NCBI GenBank assembly: GCA_900472575.1
Contig: UCIV01000037.1
Span: 56,099-120,098, forward strand
Direction of reading: 5' to 3'
DNA: 64,000 bases
From: Hyphomicrobiales bacterium
GTDB taxonomy: Bacteria; Pseudomonadota; Alphaproteobacteria; Rhizobiales; Rhizobiaceae
The notes beneath the pieces were generated by a model, which was not told the origin of the DNA, searched no databases, and was given only the letters and a program-made list of their open reading frames with translations. Shown here piece after piece: positions 7,415-15,327 of the stretch. Positions within the stretch are counted from its first letter, which is position 1; every line of letters starts with the position of its first letter. The translations under genes were made by a program, and so were the position numbers.

Positions 7415-8746
7415 TCAATACAGCCCGATACCGCCGATATATGATTCTCTTTTCGAACGGCGCGCGGGTTTCGGTTCGCTCTGGTTGAGACCTGCCTGAG
7501 CGATATTGGCCTGGGAGCGCGTAAGTGTTACGAAGTCGGTGCCTTTGCCGGTTTCCGGACCAAGACCCTGGTCCGTAATGGTCAGCGATGTGCCGTTTGC
7601 CATCAGTTCGCCGATACGCTCGCGCACGTCCTTGGGAATGTCTACCCGGTCGAGTGCCATCGCCGCAGCGTTGGGAATGCTTGAATCTGCCGGCTTGTCG
7701 ATGCCGAACTCTTTCATTTCGTCAGCGGTCATCTCGTTCTTCAACGTGATCGCATGCCACTCGGCGGTCTCTGCATTCCGCTCAAGATGATTGGCTGTGA
7801 AGAAATACGTGCCGAGAGCCTGTTCCGGGTGCTTGATGCCAACAGGCGCCTCGAACAGCGGTTCGAAATTGCGGCGCACGAGCATCTGACCTGCCGGCGG
7901 CTCTTTTTCTCCGGCCGAATGATAGAGCGCAGCAAGAAAATCCTTGCTGATCATCGTGCCGCTGGCCGGAAGACCCTTCCACCGCTTATAGGCGGCGATC
8001 GCATCACGGGTCATCGGCCCTGCAATCCCGTCGGCAACACCAGCGTCGAAGCCGAGATCGGTCAGATGGGTTTGGATATCAAGCATGGTTTCGCGTGCGC
8101 CACGACGATGAATGAGTATGCGCAGCGGCGCTGGATCTTCCGGAACGACGGCCTGCAAAGAACCGGTCGGCATAGGATCGGTGTCGGCCATAGCCACATC
8201 GTAGGACCCGTCGGCGGCCTTTTTCATCGCGGTCGGTCGCAGATCGGCATTGGGGAACAGCGGTTCCGATGGCAGACGCTTCAACGGCATGAAGAGGTTG
8301 GCGTTTTCGATTTTCACCGGCTTCACCGGTGCATCGGCGATCACCACATGCACGCCGCGTTCCGTCATGTCGTAGATCGCCTTGGCGGTCCCGGTCGGAA
8401 TGCGAACGCAGCCATGCGATGCCGGATAGTTCGGCACGTTGCCTTCGTGAAGTGCGATACCGGACCATGTGAGGCGCTGCATGAAGGGCATGGGAGCGTT
8501 CGAATAGATATTCGATTCATGGTATTTGCGCTTCTCCAGAATCGAGAAGATTCCGCTCGGCGTCGTGTGTCCGGCTTTTCCGGTAGAGACCTTCGTGGTC
8601 GTTACGACCTTTTCGCCGTCATAGACCGTCATCGACTGCTGGTCTTTCGACACGATGATCTGGAGCGTTGCGGTGTCGGCAAAAGCAGACTGAGAAAGGA
8701 TGGTCCCGGACAGGAGTCCGAGGCTGAACAAAACGCCACGCAACAT
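7415..8746 (-). CDS. L,D-transpeptidase (YkuD) with peptidoglycan-binding domain
   Basis: This is a 443-residue exported protein. It has a signal peptide ending near SAFA-D (about residue 23), then a YkuD catalytic domain with the motif HEGNVPNYPASHGCVR (His100, His111, Cys113) and, around residues 220-275, a peptidoglycan-binding module (TREAMLDIQ-like segment LTDLGFDAGVADGIAGPMTRDAIAAYKRW). It should form 3-3 crosslinks or attach ligands to peptidoglycan in the periplasm. The C-terminal 150 residues have no motif I recognise and end in a basic stretch. The start ATG at 8746 directly precedes the signal peptide. Confidence 0.88.
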   Translation of the reverse strand: MLRGVLFSLGLLSGTILSQSAFADTATLQIIVSKDQQSMTVYDGEKVVTTTKVSTGKAGHTTPSGIFSILEKRKYHESNIYSNAPMPFMQRLTWSGIALHEGNVPNYPASHGCVRIPTGTAKAIYDMTERGVHVVIADAPVKPVKIENANLFMPLKRLPSEPLFPNADLRPTAMKKAADGSYDVAMADTDPMPTGSLQAVVPEDPAPLRILIHRRGARETMLDIQTHLTDLGFDAGVADGIAGPMTRDAIAAYKRWKGLPASGTMISKDFLAALYHSAGEKEPPAGQMLVRRNFEPLFEAPVGIKHPEQALGTYFFTANHLERNAETAEWHAITLKNEMTADEMKEFGIDKPADSSIPNAAAMALDRVDIPKDVRERIGELMANGTSLTITDQGLGPETGKGTDFVTLTRSQANIAQAGLNQSEPKPARRSKRESYIGGIGLY

Positions 8747-8884
8747 GAAGACCTCTTACGCATTACAATGGTCGGCAATTTAGCGTGTTAAACTTAATGA
8801 AAATTTTCTGAAAAGTGGCAGGATCGTGTCAATTCATCACGTTCCTGCGATTTCGAAATGAATTCCCGATACGCTTCTTATGGC

Positions 8885-10171
8885 TCAACGACGCTTGTCG
8901 CCAAACGTGTAACCAGTCTCAACAGCCGCCTTGCCGAACTTGTCACGCAGCTTGTCCATTGCCGCTTCAGCCGCCGCCCGCCGCCCTGCCTGTTGATCGA
9001 CGAGATCTGGCGGGTCCGCCAGTGCCGGATCGCAAAGATCGGTTACCCCGATCCCGAGCAGGCGGAATTTCGTGCCGTCCGTTTCCTTCTCCATCAGCGA
9101 AAGGCCGGTGCGGAAGATGCGGTCGGCAAGCTGTGTCGGGTCTTCCAGCCGCCTGCTGCGTGTCCGGCTCTTGAAGTCGGCCGTTTTCATCTTGAGCACA
9201 ACCGTATGACCGGCGATCTCGTGCTTCTTCAAGCGTGCGGACACTTTTTCCGAAAGGCGTCGCAGGACAGGCACGAGGTCATCATGCCGGGAAATGTCTT
9301 CGAAGAATGTCGTTTCGGCCGAAACGCTCTTTGCCGCATCATTCAAATGCACTTCGCGCTCGTCCATCCCGCGGGAAAGCCTGTAGAGACGCTGGCCCAT
9401 CGAGCCGTAGCGGCGCATCAGGTCGCCTTCCTCCATCTGCTGCAGCTGGCTGATCGTGCGGATGCCATCGGCCTCCAGCGTGGCGCTGAACGCCTTGCCG
9501 ACCCCCCAGATGGTGGTGACAGGACGAGGAGCTAGGAAATCCTTCGCTTCTGCCTCGCCGATGACGGAAAAACCACGCGGTTTCTGCAGGTCGGAAGCGA
9601 CCTTGGCGAGGAATTTGCAATAGGAAAGCCCGATTGAAATCGAAATTCCGAGTTCGCTCTCAATGCGCTTTGCGAATTTGGCAAGGATGCGTGCCGGCGG
9701 ATCGCGATGCAGCCGTTCGGTTCCCGCAAGTTCGAGAAACGCCTCATCGATCGAAAGCGGTTGAACGAGGGGCGTAAGCTCCATCATCATCTGCCGCACC
9801 TGACGGCCAACGCCTACATATTTTTCCATATCGGGGCGTATGACGACAGCGTTGGGGCAGAGTTCCAGCGCCTTGAACATCGGCATTGCCGATCTGACGC
9901 CGCTGATGCGGGCGATGTAGCAGGCGGTGGATACGACACCGCGCTTGCCGCCGCCGATAATCACCGGCTTGTCGGCAAGCTCCGGATTGTCGCGTTTTTC
10001 GATCGTCGCATAAAAAGCGTCGCAGTCGATATGCGCCAGCGTCAGATCGTAAAGCTCACGATGATAGACAAGTCGGGGCGATCCGCATTTGCGGCAACGG
10101 CGCGTCTCCGCCTTCTGCTCGGCAAGGCAGTCGCGACAGAAACCCAAAATTATGTCGGCCGAAGAGGTCAT
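8885..10171 (-). CDS. dinB: DNA polymerase IV with N-terminal zinc-ribbon extension
   Basis: This is a Y-family translesion polymerase of 428 residues from the ATG at 10171. The catalytic motifs are HIDCDAFYATIEKRD (metal-binding Asp) and SIDEAFLEL (Asp-Glu pair), followed by helix-hairpin-helix and little-finger segments. Before the core sits an extension with a CxxC pair twice (FCRDC, then RRCRKCGSPRLV), a probable zinc ribbon of about 35 residues not present in E. coli DinB. A perfect LexA box lies 5 bases upstream of the ATG. A longer start at 10222 would bury that box inside the gene and is rejected. No C-terminal beta-clamp motif is obvious. Confidence 0.92.
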   Translation of the reverse strand: MTSSADIILGFCRDCLAEQKAETRRCRKCGSPRLVYHRELYDLTLAHIDCDAFYATIEKRDNPELADKPVIIGGGKRGVVSTACYIARISGVRSAMPMFKALELCPNAVVIRPDMEKYVGVGRQVRQMMMELTPLVQPLSIDEAFLELAGTERLHRDPPARILAKFAKRIESELGISISIGLSYCKFLAKVASDLQKPRGFSVIGEAEAKDFLAPRPVTTIWGVGKAFSATLEADGIRTISQLQQMEEGDLMRRYGSMGQRLYRLSRGMDEREVHLNDAAKSVSAETTFFEDISRHDDLVPVLRRLSEKVSARLKKHEIAGHTVVLKMKTADFKSRTRSRRLEDPTQLADRIFRTGLSLMEKETDGTKFRLLGIGVTDLCDPALADPPDLVDQQAGRRAAAEAAMDKLRDKFGKAAVETGYTFGDKRR

Positions 10172-10176
10172 GTCAG

Positions 10177-10191
10177 GAACAAAGATTGAAC
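10177..10191 (-). promoter_or_regulatory. Perfect LexA (SOS) box of dinB
   Basis: The plus strand reads GAACAAAGATTGAAC, an exact GAAC-N7-GAAC alphaproteobacterial LexA operator; on the gene's strand it is GTTCAATCTTTGTTC. It ends 5 bases before the dinB ATG, so LexA would cover the transcription start or early leader, and the message must have a very short leader. This supports SOS control of dinB. Confidence 0.85.
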
Positions 10192-10288
10192 ATCGGCAAG
10201 ATAAGCCGCAATCGATTGGCACTCAAGAGGATGAGGCAAGTGTGCAATGGTTTGTTGCCGGTGGACGCCCGCTTTGCTCGGTTGCGAA

Positions 10289-10930
10289 TTAACGGCCTAT
10301 ATGCGCGCGAATGAGATCTCCGGCCTGCGCCCAATCAAGCGCCCTTGTAATGCCGTCATCCGGTTTCGGCGCCAGAAGATGCAGCGGGGAATCCGGCATC
10401 ATGTGCAGGACAAGGCAGTTGTCGACATGGTCGCGCACCGAATGAAGATTGTGCGCCATGTCGTCGATGAAGACTGAGGGCAGGGCGCGTTCGCCATGGA
10501 TGCGTCGCATTACCGGTCCCTTCGGTTCTTCCGTTGCGACAAGCGGAAAGTCGAAGCCGAGCCGGTCGAGCAGGCGTCGTCGTGGCTCGCTGTAGCGGGG
10601 CGGCATCGCGGTAAGGAACATCACGTCGGCATCGGCGCCAAGCGCATTCAGCGTATCGAGCGCGAGATCGAAAGGTGTCTGCCACTCTTCCTGTTGCTCG
10701 AAGAACGAACCGATCAACTGTTTGACCGCCATGTCCTCGACCGCGACATCCGTGCCGACAGTAACGATATTGCCGGTGAGCCTGAATGAACGCGGCAGCA
10801 GTTCCAGCCCATCCTTTTTCAGGTAGTGTTCAAACGGGGCAAAGAATTGCAGCACCACGTCATCCACGTCGCAGACGATCAGCGGCCTGTCTTTCAGGCT
10901 GATATGGGACAAGTCGAGGATTTCGCTCAT
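10289..10930 (-). CDS. HAD-superfamily hydrolase-like protein, conserved in rhizobia
   Basis: The product is 213 residues. VCDVDDVVLQFF near residue 20 is the HAD motif I (DxDxx), MFLTAMPPRY is the motif II threonine region, and VFIDDMAHNLHSV supplies the acidic motif IV, so a phosphatase or phosphotransferase fold is likely; the substrate is unknown. The start at 10930 is chosen because the preceding gene's stop codon ends 1 base upstream (10932), a coupled pair. The longer frame from 11041 would overlap that gene. dinB lies 117 bases downstream in the same direction but has its own SOS operator. Confidence 0.75.
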   Translation of the reverse strand: MSEILDLSHISLKDRPLIVCDVDDVVLQFFAPFEHYLKKDGLELLPRSFRLTGNIVTVGTDVAVEDMAVKQLIGSFFEQQEEWQTPFDLALDTLNALGADADVMFLTAMPPRYSEPRRRLLDRLGFDFPLVATEEPKGPVMRRIHGERALPSVFIDDMAHNLHSVRDHVDNCLVLHMMPDSPLHLLAPKPDDGITRALDWAQAGDLIRAHIGR

Positions 10931-10931
10931 C

Positions 10932-11240
10932 TCAGAAGTCTCCGGGACCGATATAGGGACCGGAATAATGATGATGCGCGGCAATGACAGTCTCTGGCTT
11001 GGTCCCTGTGGCTTCGCAGAATGCCAACAATGTCGGTTCATGGCCCATCACGAAGTCGATCATGCCGGCCAGGAAGCCGGGATCTGATATGGCTGACCGT
11101 ATCTGATCAGGTGACACGCCGGACAGCGCAAGAAAACGCTGCATCATATCCGGTTCGCCGGCCATCCAGCCAAGCACCGCGGCAGCCGTCTCTTCGGCGT
11201 TGACGCGTCTGGCGTCCTGTTCGGTCGTTTTCGGCGGCAT
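10932..11240 (-). CDS. DUF3572 family protein
   Basis: This is a 102-residue mostly helical protein. The segment AAAVLGWMAGEPDMMQRFLALSG, followed by SDPGFLAGMIDFVMGHE and ending in AHHHYSGP-type residues, matches the DUF3572 family of Rhizobiales; its function is unknown. The start at 11240 fits the family length; longer starts run into the divK promoter region. It is divergent from divK and is followed after 1 base by the HAD-like gene. Confidence 0.75.
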   Translation of the reverse strand: MPPKTTEQDARRVNAEETAAAVLGWMAGEPDMMQRFLALSGVSPDQIRSAISDPGFLAGMIDFVMGHEPTLLAFCEATGTKPETVIAAHHHYSGPYIGPGDF

Positions 11241-11371
11241 TGTTCGGGAGTTACCTCTTCTCAACCAAATGGCCCTAGTCTTGGCGAAACGGAGCTCAGT
11301 GGAATCAACCATTTTGGAGCTTATATACCGAACATACGCTTTTGAAGGCGCGATTTGAGGAATGGATCGCA

Positions 11372-11743
11372 ATGCCCAAACGGGTCATGATTGTCGAAGA
11401 CAACGAGCTGAACATGAAGCTCTTCCGCGATCTGATCGAGGCGTCGGGCTATGAAACGATCCAGACCCGAAACGGCATGGAAGCGCTCGATCTCGCCCGC
11501 AAGCATCGTCCCGATCTTATCCTGATGGATATCCAGCTCCCCGAAGTTTCCGGTCTGGAAGTCACCAAGTGGCTAAAGGAAGACGACGAACTTCATGTCA
11601 TCCCGGTCATCGCCGTAACTGCCTTCGCCATGAAGGGGGACGAGGAACGCATTCGCCAGGGTGGATGCGAAGCCTATGTTTCCAAGCCGATCTCGGTGCC
11701 GAAATTCATAGAAACAATCAAGACTTACCTCGGCGACGCATGA
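11372..11743 (+). CDS. divK: Single-domain response regulator DivK
   Basis: The product is 123 residues, a lone receiver domain with the acidic pocket VEDN, phosphoacceptor Asp53 in ILMDIQLPE, the conserved Thr in VTAFAM and Lys in YVSKPIS. In Caulobacter DivK is phosphorylated by PleC/DivJ kinases and controls CtrA activity and cell polarity through CckA. Almost identical architecture and the position just before pleD make the assignment firm. The ATG at 11372 has GAGGAATGG 10 bases upstream. I saw no clear CtrA box (TTAA-N7-TTAA) in the 130-base upstream gap. Confidence 0.95.
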   Translation: MPKRVMIVEDNELNMKLFRDLIEASGYETIQTRNGMEALDLARKHRPDLILMDIQLPEVSGLEVTKWLKEDDELHVIPVIAVTAFAMKGDEERIRQGGCEAYVSKPISVPKFIETIKTYLGDA

Positions 11744-11759
11744 TGCGGGGAGCACGGGC

Positions 11760-13130
11760 ATGACAGCGCGGATACTGGTGGTCGATGACATTTCGGCCAA
11801 TGTGAAGCTTCTCGAAGCGCGTCTGTTGGCTGAATATTTCGACGTGTTGACGGCCGATGACGGCTACAAGGCACTGGCGATCTGCGAAAGCACCCCACTG
11901 GATTTGATACTGCTCGACATCATGATGCCCGGCATCGATGGTTTCGAAGTATGCGAGCGTCTGAAGGCCAATCCCAAGACGGCTCATATTCCCGTCGTCA
12001 TGGTGACGGCCCTCGACCAGCCTTCCGACCGTGTACGCGGGCTGAAGGCCGGTGCCGACGATTTCCTCACCAAGCCGGTCAATGACGTCCAGCTGATCTC
12101 CCGCGTTCGCAGCCTCGTGCGCCTGAAGGCTCTGAGCGACGAGTTACGAATTCGGGCCGACACGGCCCATAGCCTCGTTATCGAGGATATACTCAGGGGC
12201 GCAGACGGCCGCGAAGATATCGGCCAGATTTTGCTTGTCGACGGTCGCGCAAGCTCGCAGGAGCGCATCACGAAGGCGCTGAAGCCGGTTTGCAACGTCG
12301 TCGCGATGTCTGATCCGCAGGCCGCGATCTTCGAAGCCGCGGAAAACAGTTTCGATCTTGTCATCGTCAATGCCAATTTCGACGACTACGATCCCCTGCG
12401 CCTATGCTCTCAGCTACGTTCACTGGAACGGACGCGCTTCCTGCCGATTCTGCTGGCGGCCGAAGCCGGTGCCGAGGACATGATCGTTCGCGCGCTCGAT
12501 CTCGGCGTCAACGACTACATCGTTCGTCCGATCGACCCGAATGAATTGCTGGCGCGTACGCTCACCCAAATCAAGCGGAAGCGTTACAACGATCGCCTGC
12601 GGATGAGCGTCAAGCACACGATCGAGCTCGCCGTTACGGATGCCCTGACGGGTTTGAATAATCGTCGATATCTCGACAATCATCTGAAGATACTCTTCAA
12701 CCGAGCCGCGGCTCGTTCGCGCCCTCTGTCGATCTGCCTCATGGATATCGATCGGTTCAAATCAGTGAACGATACCTACGGCCACGACGCTGGTGACGAC
12801 GTGCTGCGCGAGTTCGCCTCCCGGATTCGCTCGACAGTTCGAGGAGCAGATCTTGCCTGCCGGTACGGCGGTGAAGAATTTGTCGTTGTTATGCCGGACA
12901 CGGATGCGACAGCATCGGCTGCTGTCGCAGAGCGTCTGCGAGCCATCATCGAGAAGACACCGTTCGTACTTAAAAATGCCGGAACCGCAATCGAGCTGAC
13001 GGCATCTTTCGGCCTCTCCTGCAGCACCGGAGATGCCGACACGCCGGAGCAACTGCTGAAGCAGGCCGATCAGGCACTTTATAAGGCCAAAGCTGACGGA
13101 CGAAACCGCGTCGTTGCAAATGCGGCTTGA
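11760..13130 (+). CDS. pleD: Response regulator diguanylate cyclase PleD
   Basis: The product is 456 residues with three domains: a receiver (Asp53 in LILLDIMMPGID), a degenerate second receiver (about 155-280) and a GGDEF cyclase with RYGGEEFVVVMPD. The I-site RGAD lies five residues before GGEEF, so product inhibition by cyclic di-GMP should operate. In Caulobacter PleD is phosphorylated by PleC and DivJ and makes cyclic di-GMP at the stalked pole. It begins 16 bases after divK and is surely cotranscribed. The start is an ATG with GGGGAGCACGGGC upstream. Confidence 0.96.
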   Translation: MTARILVVDDISANVKLLEARLLAEYFDVLTADDGYKALAICESTPLDLILLDIMMPGIDGFEVCERLKANPKTAHIPVVMVTALDQPSDRVRGLKAGADDFLTKPVNDVQLISRVRSLVRLKALSDELRIRADTAHSLVIEDILRGADGREDIGQILLVDGRASSQERITKALKPVCNVVAMSDPQAAIFEAAENSFDLVIVNANFDDYDPLRLCSQLRSLERTRFLPILLAAEAGAEDMIVRALDLGVNDYIVRPIDPNELLARTLTQIKRKRYNDRLRMSVKHTIELAVTDALTGLNNRRYLDNHLKILFNRAAARSRPLSICLMDIDRFKSVNDTYGHDAGDDVLREFASRIRSTVRGADLACRYGGEEFVVVMPDTDATASAAVAERLRAIIEKTPFVLKNAGTAIELTASFGLSCSTGDADTPEQLLKQADQALYKAKADGRNRVVANAA

Positions 13131-13585
13131 TCGCGAATCGGCGACAGAAATGACAGCCGTTTCGTAAGCGGTTGATCTCGTTCAATGGTTCGGTGCCGTG
13201 GTGGCGATTTACAGACGGAATAAATCACAGCTTTGTGGCGATCTGGAAGTTCTTGAGCGTAGTGAGCCGGTGCAAAATGCCGCACGCAGTTTCACTGTTT
13301 CCAATTGGTTGAAATCCCCGGATGAAATTTGGTGAAAAGCATATCCGAGTTTAGTTGTTTGTAATTCGGTGGGCGGTTGGGCCAGAATGTCATTTTCCTG
13401 CGGAATTAATTCCGCGGCGGTTGTACCCGCCAAGAAAACTACCCGCCTTCAGGTTGGTTTTACTTCACTGCTATTGACGAGCGTTAAGTGGTTGGGCGCC
13501 GTGAGGCGCAAATTTTAACCAACAGCGAATCCATTTTTTCCTCCCAGTTAAGAATCTATTGATTTTCTTTTTCCTTTGCGCAATT
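13131..13585. other. Intergenic stretch after pleD
   Basis: No coding sequence is supported in these 455 bases. It is A/T-richer than its surroundings, especially 13530-13580, and has no T-tailed hairpin directly after pleD. The short open frames seen here lack ribosome-binding sites. Confidence 0.5.
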
Positions 13586-13614
13586 TTGAACCTAACGACA
13601 AATATGTGCCCTAT
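13586..13614 (+). promoter_or_regulatory. Candidate sigma-70 promoter for a small RNA
   Basis: TTGAAC (13586-13591) and CCCTAT (13609-13614) are spaced by exactly 17 bases, close to the rhizobial consensus TTGAC/CTATAT. Transcription would start near 13621 and run to the terminator at 13741-13775. Confidence 0.45.
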
Positions 13615-13620
13615 GCGGCA

Positions 13621-13775
13621 CTGCCATACCCCATGATGCTCAGGTCCGCCGCATCTCCTGGGTCGTGGGGTCGGTCGACCGGCAGGCATGCTAATGCGGT
13701 TCCTCGTGCCGTTATTGCAGGCTGGTCGACCCCCAAATTCAAAACGCCGCTCCCTAATGGGATGCGGCGTTTTTT
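13621..13775 (+). ncRNA. Candidate structured small RNA between pleD and rpmG
   Basis: A promoter-like pair at 13586-13614 and an intrinsic terminator at 13741-13775 frame about 155 bases that do not code convincingly. Inside, GGGGTCG (13667-13673) pairs with CGACCCC (13727-13733), enclosing a second stem ACCGGC/GCTGGT; an alternative pairing ACCCCA...TGGGGT (13628-13671) competes with the first. The length is like 6S RNA but the expected rod with a central bubble is not seen, and the SRP RNA tetraloop motif is missing. It cannot belong to rpmG, which ends on the other strand. I cannot name the family. Confidence 0.45.
13741..13775 (+). terminator. Intrinsic terminator (rightward)
   Basis: ACGCCGC-T-CCC pairs with GGG-AT-GCGGCGT around a TAAT loop and is followed by six T residues. 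pleD ends 610 bases upstream, so the terminator more probably serves a separate short transcript. Confidence 0.8.
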
Positions 13776-13820
13776 CGTTTCGGCTTAAGTCGCGCTATTC
13801 GGCAGATCAGCAGGTAAAAG

Positions 13821-13851
13821 AAAAGGCGCCTGACCTTGTGGTCGGCGCCTT
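13821..13851 (-). terminator. Intrinsic terminator of rpmG
   Basis: On the minus strand AAGGCGCC-GACC and GGTC-AGGCGCCTT form a long stem followed by TTCTTTT. It starts 23 bases after the rpmG stop codon. Confidence 0.85.
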
Positions 13852-13874
13852 GTTCAAACTCTAAAGATCAAGTC

Positions 13875-14042
13875 TTACTTGATCTTGGTTTCCTTGAATT
13901 CAACGTGCTTCTTGGCAACCGGGTCGTACTTGGTCTTGGTCATCTTGTCCGTGAACGTACGGCTGTTCTTCGTCGTGACGTAGAAGAAACCGGTGTCAGC
14001 CGTCGACAGCAGCTTGATCTTGATGGTCGTAGCTTTCGCCAT
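13875..14042 (-). CDS. rpmG: 50S ribosomal protein L33
   Basis: The product is 55 residues (MAKATTIKIKLLSTADTGFF...KKHVEFKETKIK), the normal size and sequence type for alphaproteobacterial L33 of the cysteine-free class: the four zinc-binding cysteines are absent, as is common for this paralogue type. It is a component of the large ribosomal subunit. It sits 90 bases after the MFS gene and has its own terminator. The start ATG at 14042 has AGAGGCAGAAC upstream. Confidence 0.95.
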   Translation of the reverse strand: MAKATTIKIKLLSTADTGFFYVTTKNSRTFTDKMTKTKYDPVAKKHVEFKETKIK

Positions 14043-14132
14043 GGTTGTTCTGCCTCTAGAAAATAGGAAGTCGCGAGCGCAGCGTGCGCCCCGGCTAAAT
14101 CTGGCGCGAAATTACAAATCGCGCGCCAAAAG

Positions 14133-15317
14133 TCAACTCTGTTTTGAATGGAAAAGCGTACGACACAGGGCAATCAGCACGTAAAAGCCGAAGAATGCGG
14201 CCAGTGCCCAGGCATAACCGTCGTTTCCGACGACATCCATGGCGGCCCCGATGCCCTGCGGACCGACCACGGTGCCGACCGCATAACAGAAAATGAAGGC
14301 TGCATTGGCCGCTGCAAGATCCGCTCCGCTGAGTCGCGCACCCAGATGCGCCAAGCCCACCGTATAGAGACCGGAGACGCAACCGCCCCAGAAAAACAGC
14401 ACGACAGCCATGAGTAGCCAGTTGTGGATGAGCATGGGCAGGGCGAGCGAGCCCAGTACACCGAGAACAGCCATTGCGGCGAGCAGCGGGCGGCGGTCTT
14501 TCAGTTTGTCGGAATAGAGACCGAGCGGGATCTGGAATGCCATGTTTCCGATGCCCATCACGGTCAGAAGCACGGCTGCCTGAGATTCCTGCAATTGTTC
14601 GCGTAGTGCATAGATAGGGAATAGCGAAAGCCCGCCGGCCGAAACCGCGCCGAAGGCGAACACGGCGGCAGTCGCCGTCGGCACGAGGAAGATGTAGTGG
14701 AAGAAATGGCGATCCGGCTTGGTGTCGAGGACCGGGCTCTCGTGCCGTGCAATAAAGATCGGGATCAGCGCGAGCAGGATGATGATGGCGCCCACCAGGA
14801 AGGGAAGGATGCCGTCGCTGCCAAGCGCGGAGAAGAGCAGGGGGCCGACTGCAAAGCCGACTGCGAGCACGGTGGCATAGATGCCGAGCACAAGACCGCG
14901 GCGACGCGGCGGTGCCGCCTCGTTGATCCAGAACTCCGACAGGATGAATAGCGTGGTCGTCGCGCCGTGGAAGGCGAAACGCAGCGGGAACCACATCCAG
15001 AAGGATTGCGCATAATAGAAGCCGAGCCCGCTTATCGAAGCGACGACAACGGCAAACATCATCGTACGCGCCACACCATAGTCATGCGCGAGCTTTGTCG
15101 TGACCGGAGCCGCAAGCATCGAGGCGACGCCGGCCATGGCCGCGTTCAGGCCGATCAGCGTCGAGGGGATGCCGCGTTTTTCAAGAATTATCGAAAGAAG
15201 TGGGAGTCCGAGCCCGATCGCAATGCCGACCGCGCTGATGGCCGCAATGGCAGCAACGAGGGACGGCCAGTGGATTTTCTCGACATGCCCGTTTTCGTCG
15301 GTCGCAGGCTGCGGCAT
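14133..15317 (-). CDS. Major facilitator superfamily transporter
   Basis: The product is 394 residues with about 12 hydrophobic segments and a motif-A-like loop after the second helix (KLAHDYGVARTMM), followed by a second copy after helix 8 (GLYSDKLKDRRPLL). The layout is that of YcaD/YbjJ-like MFS exporters; the substrate cannot be told. It begins 10 bases after the NUDIX gene in the same direction, so it is likely the last gene but one of the topA-rnr transcript. Confidence 0.8.
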   Translation of the reverse strand: MPQPATDENGHVEKIHWPSLVAAIAAISAVGIAIGLGLPLLSIILEKRGIPSTLIGLNAAMAGVASMLAAPVTTKLAHDYGVARTMMFAVVVASISGLGFYYAQSFWMWFPLRFAFHGATTTLFILSEFWINEAAPPRRRGLVLGIYATVLAVGFAVGPLLFSALGSDGILPFLVGAIIILLALIPIFIARHESPVLDTKPDRHFFHYIFLVPTATAAVFAFGAVSAGGLSLFPIYALREQLQESQAAVLLTVMGIGNMAFQIPLGLYSDKLKDRRPLLAAMAVLGVLGSLALPMLIHNWLLMAVVLFFWGGCVSGLYTVGLAHLGARLSGADLAAANAAFIFCYAVGTVVGPQGIGAAMDVVGNDGYAWALAAFFGFYVLIALCRTLFHSKQS

Positions 15318-15327
15318 TCATTCTTCC

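Noticed and set aside
10931..11041. Longer N-terminus for the HAD-like protein starting at 11041
   Set aside because: It would overlap the DUF3572 gene by over 100 bases; the ATG at 10930, 1 base after that gene's stop, is the natural coupled start.
11241..11371. CtrA-binding site upstream of divK
   Set aside because: No TTAA-N7-TTAA or close variant was found by eye in the gap.
13621..13775. 6S RNA or SRP (4.5S) RNA at the candidate small RNA locus
   Set aside because: Length fits 6S, but the end-to-end rod with a central bubble is not seen; the SRP GGAAG..AGCAGCC loop is missing. Left as an unnamed small RNA.
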